Of a stretch of 64,000 nucleotides of DNA, positions 60,201-64,000 are shown one piece after another; position 1 is the first letter of the stretch, and every line of letters starts with the position of its first letter. The position numbers and the translations under genes were made by a program. The stretch covers positions 33,474,027 to 33,538,026 of the forward strand of contig CM049308.1 of the NCBI GenBank assembly GCA_026874595.1, in the 5' to 3' direction. The notes under the pieces were generated by a model. It ran no database searches and was not told the origin of the DNA. It saw only the letters and a list, made by a program, of their open reading frames with translations. This stretch comes from Sipunculus nudus. Taxonomy: Eukaryota > Annelida > Sipuncula > Golfingiida > Sipunculidae.

Positions 60201-61298
60201 TTAAGAAGACGATAATTTAAAATATCATCCATTTATAAGTCATTGTTTAGGTTGTCATCTGTACAAAACATTTTCATCAAAATGCAAGTGATCATGTTTT
60301 GGTTCTGAGTGAAAACAGAACGAAGCTGACAAACCAAGGATCAGTGACAACATTGCAAAAAGTGATGAACTATGTCGTTGCAGGTCAGTTGTAGAACCAT
60401 ACGTGAGCTTTCATGCGCATACAAGGTACCGGTTTAAAAGGCTGCTTACCGTTAGTGAACATCATACTCCAATTATCTGTTGAATAGTTTTCACTCTATG
60501 GGTGCCCAGCACTTTGTCATACACAGTTCAAATCTTATCGCTTATGCATGGTGAGTAACAATACTCCATACCCTCCTCCGACACACTGGGGGTAGCCTCA
60601 TTGATAACAGTCATTAACACGCACAAAATATTTAACCAAATATACGTGTGTGTTGACGTTAATCGAGAGACATGCACTATGTAGTTTTTTCTACCTATTT
60701 GCATCACACTGATCGTTATATATATCTGATTTCATTTAGATTAAGAGATTTCTCTGTTGAAACAGATAAGAAATTTCATCCGACTAAAGAGTTATACAAA
60801 AGTAAACAGGATGATGTAGCCCGAGGGTAATTTAAACGTTGCTTGGATATTTTATCTTCCAGCTACATACTGCTTTGTAAGAGTCTTGATATCAATGTAA
60901 GTACAGGTATATAAAATTATTTGTTCTTCCTCCTGTCTAAATTCTTATATCTAATTCCTTGAAAAAAAAACTAATTTATATACAAATATAGTCAGAATAA
61001 TCTTCCCCAATAATTGAAACCCAATATTACACTTAGCTTTCTTCCTTTGTCTCTCCTCTGTAAAGAATCCGCTATGCTTTGAAATAAGTTGGAAGTTCAT
61101 GAATATTAATATTGATAGGTACTGAAATGAATGCATTTTTATTTGCCTTTCTGAGTTTCTTACCTCTAGCTCCTTGATCACCGCACGTGGTAAAATATTT
61201 TCTTTAGTCAGTTCTTTGCTGAGCTCTGGCGTCCATTCCAACTGCTCTTGGATCATCTTCTTTCGATGCTGGAGCAACTTCCGGTAAGCGGGATCCAT
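45914..61298 (-). CDS. CARD-only protein, two exons, 106 aa
   Basis: This encodes a caspase-recruitment domain, a six-helix death-fold interaction module used in apoptosis and innate immune signalling. Exon 1 is 61,298-61,164 and exon 2 is 46,099-45,914; both joins are phase 0 with good sites (GAG|gtaaga and attacag|ATG). Exon 1 gives helices 1-3: DPAYRKLLQHRKKMIQEQL, then TPELSKELTKENILP and VIKELE. Exon 2 gives helices 4-6: NRIYVLLAKLPMQTGSDLF, FCTVLERCGQTDLATILRE. This order, with L-x-x-LP followed by a Phe and then a C-G-Q-x-x-L helix, is diagnostic of CARD. Nothing beyond the domain is encoded before the stop, as in CARD-only regulators. A GGG|gtaagc donor 20 bases before the stop could splice to further exons. 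The intron is 15 kb. Confidence 0.8.
46514..46531. repeat. 18-bp poly-C run
   Basis: An uninterrupted C homopolymer. Confidence 0.9.
48169..48745. mobile_element. GC-rich element with two nested inverted repeat pairs
   Basis: The outer arms are gggtgcctttcc and its rough inverse ggaaaggtagcc. The inner arms are cctttccatagatacgtgcg with gggtcccgcatgc (48,245-48,290) and the inverse gcatgcggggacccgcac with agaaaggg (48,648-48,679). There is no coding capacity. It is probably a MITE. Confidence 0.55.
50093..50702. mobile_element. TIR element with repeated gatttcagattaccc motifs
   Basis: The left end gcccggtgtaaaggtttcag and the inverted right end gcccggtgtggcg share GCCCGGTGT. Both arms then continue with ttcagttta and cagattaccc-type motifs, which also recur inverted in the right arm. 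The interior is AT-rich. It is probably a MITE of about 610 bp. Confidence 0.6.
51246..51296. repeat. (TA)n microsatellite
   Basis: A TA repeat with one interruption (atgtat) near its left end. Confidence 0.95.
53215..53240. repeat. (AG)n microsatellite
   Basis: A perfect 26-bp AG repeat. Confidence 0.95.
53470..54640. mobile_element. family A element, second copy with about three 277-bp units
   Basis: The partial head palindrome gtcacctgtgaactgg is at 53,570. Unit sites gtggcgccacctgcaacc are at about 53,757 and 54,314, with a mutated one at 54,035 (gtgtcgcc). The period is 278-279 bp. It ends gctaatatgcaacac and ctatttcccctt, as in the 6.6-kb copy. The left end is approximate. Confidence 0.8.
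55214..55229. repeat. 16-bp poly-C run
   Basis: An uninterrupted C homopolymer. Confidence 0.85.
59575..59817. mobile_element. 243-bp MITE with 18-bp TIRs
   Basis: The left end GGTATGGTTCCCTGGCAC and the inverted right end GGTATGGTTCTCAGGCAC match at 16 of 18 bases, and both arms then carry gcgggcgg. The interior is AT-rich and non-coding. A diverged relative is at about 1,707-2,003. Confidence 0.75.
60049..60162. repeat. 57-bp tandem duplication
   Basis: The two units both start gccgtttagactggt and contain gccatttgtatcattgc, with a handful of mismatches. Confidence 0.85.
61164..61298 (-). CDS. CARD gene exon 1: start codon and helices 1-3
   Basis: The exon has 45 codons. ATG has A at -3 and G at +4, with an in-frame TAA 21 bases upstream. 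MDP followed by a basic helix is a common way for CARD proteins to begin. Confidence 0.82.
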
Positions 61299-63271
61299 TA
61301 TGAAGGTTAAACCAGTTTAAGCAAATTATGTGCTACTATGTCGTTAAGAATGTCGTAAAATATAACCGGCCGTGCTCGACTCTGTGAGCTAAATGTGTCT
61401 GGCTGTTTAAAGTATCTGGTTGATCAGACAACTAAAACAGGCGTCCAAATATTCCAAATCGATCCGCACATGTGCTCTACAGGCTTTTATTAACAACTGG
61501 CAAACTAGCTACGTGTTTAGAATATCATTCAGTGTGCGTTCTTCCTGTTTCATTTGTTTGCCTCGAACAAATGAGAAAGTGAATAAAAAGCTTTGTAAGC
61601 TATCTAAATAAGCAAGCCCGTAACTGGTTCATTCATGTGTACGGTTAAACAGTGTCTTTATCCCGTAAAATTACACCAACGATCCCTCTGGAATACTGAG
61701 GCTTTGAAACGGCGTCTCTATTATAAATATATACTGAGGTGTGCTTGAAGGCTGAAAAATATCTATAGACTTTCAATCTATTTACCAAGCTTGCAGACTG
61801 ACCGTATTAACTGGCGTTGAAATGAATGTTAGGTCTAAATTAGCATGGTTGTGATGGTAAACCATTGAGTGAATGCTCTGTTGCCATCCAAAGTTACCAC
61901 TGGCTTTAGTAGATTTCGGTCAATACTTAACTGATTAGTCCAAATTAGATGTTCAATTTACAGCACTATCCCTCTAAGCTAGTGAGGCCAGCATGCCGTT
62001 TGCGCGTCACTAGTAAGCACCAACCACTATTCCGATCACATCGCTAACTTGTTTGTTCGGCCTCTTGTTATGTGTTAGGGTGATAGCCTATCCCGTGTCG
62101 GCGTGACGTGGACAAAGCTCCTGTTTGTCGTTAGGTGGACTCGGCGGAGTCAGTTGTACACAGATATAATGTACACCTTATGTCCCGCCGCACTTGACAT
62201 ACCGGCCGGGCGAGCAGACGATGCGGTATTTAGCAGTGCTGCCAAATCTATACAGATCACAACCCCAAAAATGCTTGTCAGCAGGTAAATCCCAATAATC
62301 ATATCCCTGAAACAACATAATCCCTTGGCGGACCTCAGGAAATTTAAGTCAAGCGTGTAAAATATTCCTTAATCAGCGAGTGGTTGTTGATAGAGAAGAT
62401 AATCTGCCGTTACTGGGATTATTAAACACGCGGCGTGCCCTGTGCTGGCCAGTCTATAAGCCGACCATACACAGATATTCCTATACGGTTTTTGTCCCAC
62501 ACTCTACATATTTAAACATGGGTATATTTATGTATTGTGGTGGGCAGGGTTGCAGACAGAGGGTTAGGCGGCGAGACCGGGCAGAAACTTAATGGTTGGC
62601 TTCATATATTGTACTAAGATGAATATGAGAAATACTGTATAAACCGCGGCGAGTATACAGTGTGCCCAGCTCACGTGTATATATAAATGTGGTACATGAC
62701 AAAGTGAAGGTTAATTTTTATCTAAGGATATATTTACAAACTTATGTCTAATTAAACACTTATGTTACTCAATTTTATAGCTTATCAAAGGAAATGACTT
62801 TCAGTCTGCTGTTTTTATTGCACAATCCCAGGTGAGGTTATTCCATTGTTACTTCGTAAGTGAAATGTAGACCTCTCTTTAAGAAACGAAGATAACAGTT
62901 TATTTAAAGGGCAAATGCTATAATAATTCTACAAAATACGATATAACAGGGAGGGAACCGTTTGTTAGCTGGTTCCCTCTATATAACAATTATATTCTGT
63001 TAGTTAAACCACCTTATAATACAAATAACTTGAGTAATATTTGCGTCACCAGATGCGATATATATATATGTCGGTCTGTTGGACAAACAAATACGGTAAT
63101 CTGAATAAAAGGATCATACTGTGTGAATTTTTCATTTCTGATTATTTTACTATGAGATTCTATTAATAAAAGTACGAATGTTATGGATTATATAAGACCC
63201 TCTATATTTTACATTTACTTTATCACACATCTGCCAACCATAAATATACAAACATGTGCAGCTAATCATAC
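61299..63271. other. upstream region of the CARD gene, nothing else supported
   Basis: The CARD promoter should be near 61,300-61,500, but no TATA box was evident. No other gene is recognised. Confidence 0.4.
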
Positions 63272-63379
63272 CAGAATGCTAATATCTGAATCATCTGTAT
63301 AGTGCTGGAACATTGAACAAAGTTCATCTGTCAGTTCTGACAGGCTTTGCAATGAGGTATACAGGTATGTACTGGTAAT
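63272..63379 (-). CDS. orphan exon candidate on the minus strand, 36 codons
   Basis: A pyrimidine-rich acceptor (ccgctcaactcag) and a GTATGA donor flank an open phase 0-0 segment that includes SLQSLSELTDELCSMFQHY and DDSDIS. The codon pattern looks coding. It may be an internal exon of a gene starting right of the window. The CARD gene has its own start with an upstream stop, so this exon is not simply part of it. The family is not recognised. Confidence 0.33.
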
Positions 63380-63728
63380 CTGAGTTGAGCGGGGGCACAA
63401 GTGAACCACGTGGTGGCCCTCATTGCTAGGATTTGCAGTCAATGGCGCCAACCACGATCTGGAATCTGAAAATCCGTCCCCCTTACACGCTATAATCCCT
63501 AAAGAGTGCATCAACCTCTTTATGTATGTGAGGCATTTAATACACTATAAGTTTTTAATCTCTAATAAGTGTGTTAAACATGATTTATTTGCACATAGGT
63601 TAACACATCATCGTCAATGCTAGGGAATTAAGTGTGTTTTAAAATTTATTTGATACGTATATAATTATAATATAATCCTTCCATATATCTGGTACATATA
63701 ACAGGAAATTGTCTGAGACGGTTATGCT

Positions 63729-63746
63729 CCCCCCCCCCCCCCCCCC
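63729..63746. repeat. 18-bp poly-C run
   Basis: An uninterrupted C homopolymer. Confidence 0.9.
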
Positions 63747-64000
63747 AACATGTTTCTTTGTTTGTTGATTGGACTTGGTTTGTCTGTTAGCATAATTACG
63801 CAAAGAATATTAATCCGGGATATACGAAACTTTGTGGCTTTGAGGACTTTGATGATAAAGGGGTGGATTAAGCATGACTGATTTGCCCCAGCAGATCTGT
63901 GCTCTCTACGAAGTATTCTGGTCTTAATTGTAGAAAATTGTGCCCTTCTCAGGACTATACGCCCCAGGCGGCCCGATATACAGGTGACACCAACGCCTGT

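Larger units (their letters stand above)
46100..61163 (-). other. 15-kb intron of the CARD gene
   Basis: The intron contains several TIR elements, one family A element, (TA)n and C-runs, listed separately. No intervening CARD exon is needed, because the domain is complete without one. Long stretches (about 46.8-48.1, 51.3-53.4 and 55.3-59.5 kb) show nothing recognisable. Confidence 0.6.

Noticed and set aside
61299-64000. A caspase catalytic domain to go with the CARD
   Set aside because: No QACxG or SHG motif was seen on either strand of the window, so a linked caspase is not supported.
1-64000. CRISPR arrays, prokaryotic operons or tRNA/rRNA genes
   Set aside because: The repeats are tandem or dispersed without uniform spacers, genes are intron-split, and no cloverleaf or rRNA core sequence was recognised by eye.

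Overview
This 64-kb window is animal nuclear DNA. It has short exons with GT-AG introns, AT-rich introns, abundant dispersed repeats, (TA)n microsatellites and many long C/G homopolymers. The gene families and repeat styles point to a lophotrochozoan, most likely a marine mollusc; that assignment is inference. Only four gene models can be supported, and most of the remaining sequence is intron or repeat.

Layout. (1) 507-13,637, plus strand: the 3' part of a CatSper1-type sperm calcium-channel subunit. It covers S2 to the C-terminus in ten exons, 318 residues, with every splice phase consistent; the N-terminus and S1 lie left of the window. (2) 17,990-41,627, plus strand: a complete 12-exon secreted zinc metalloprotease of the ADAM/ADAMTS class, 815 aa. 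It has HELGHSLGAAHD, a cysteine-rich module and a PLAC-like tail, but no thrombospondin repeats, so its architecture is close to MIG-17. Its pro-region is unusual: it lacks cysteine and carries a very basic cluster followed by a Ser/Thr-rich mucin-like block in one exon. (3) 43,902-45,230, minus strand: a single-exon 442-aa coiled-coil protein of unknown function. (4) 45,914-61,298, minus strand: a small CARD-only protein of 106 aa, in two exons separated by a 15-kb intron. Three further orphan exons (16,720; 21,129; 63,379 minus) have good splice sites but no assigned gene.

Repeats dominate the introns. Two copies of an element built from ~277-bp tandem units contain GGCGCC palindromes (6.6-8.7 kb and 53.5-54.6 kb). 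Three copies of a second family end in TGACCCATGGGTCA (13.9, 25.4 and 29.3 kb), and one of them splits a LINE fragment. There are also hairpin-headed elements, several TIR elements, a probable solo LTR and a perfect 288-bp tandem duplication that copies the start codon of gene 3.

The genes show no sign of working together. No new multi-gene system is evident. The most unusual items are the protease pro-region, the CARD-only gene, the duplicated gene-3 start region and the modular repeat families.
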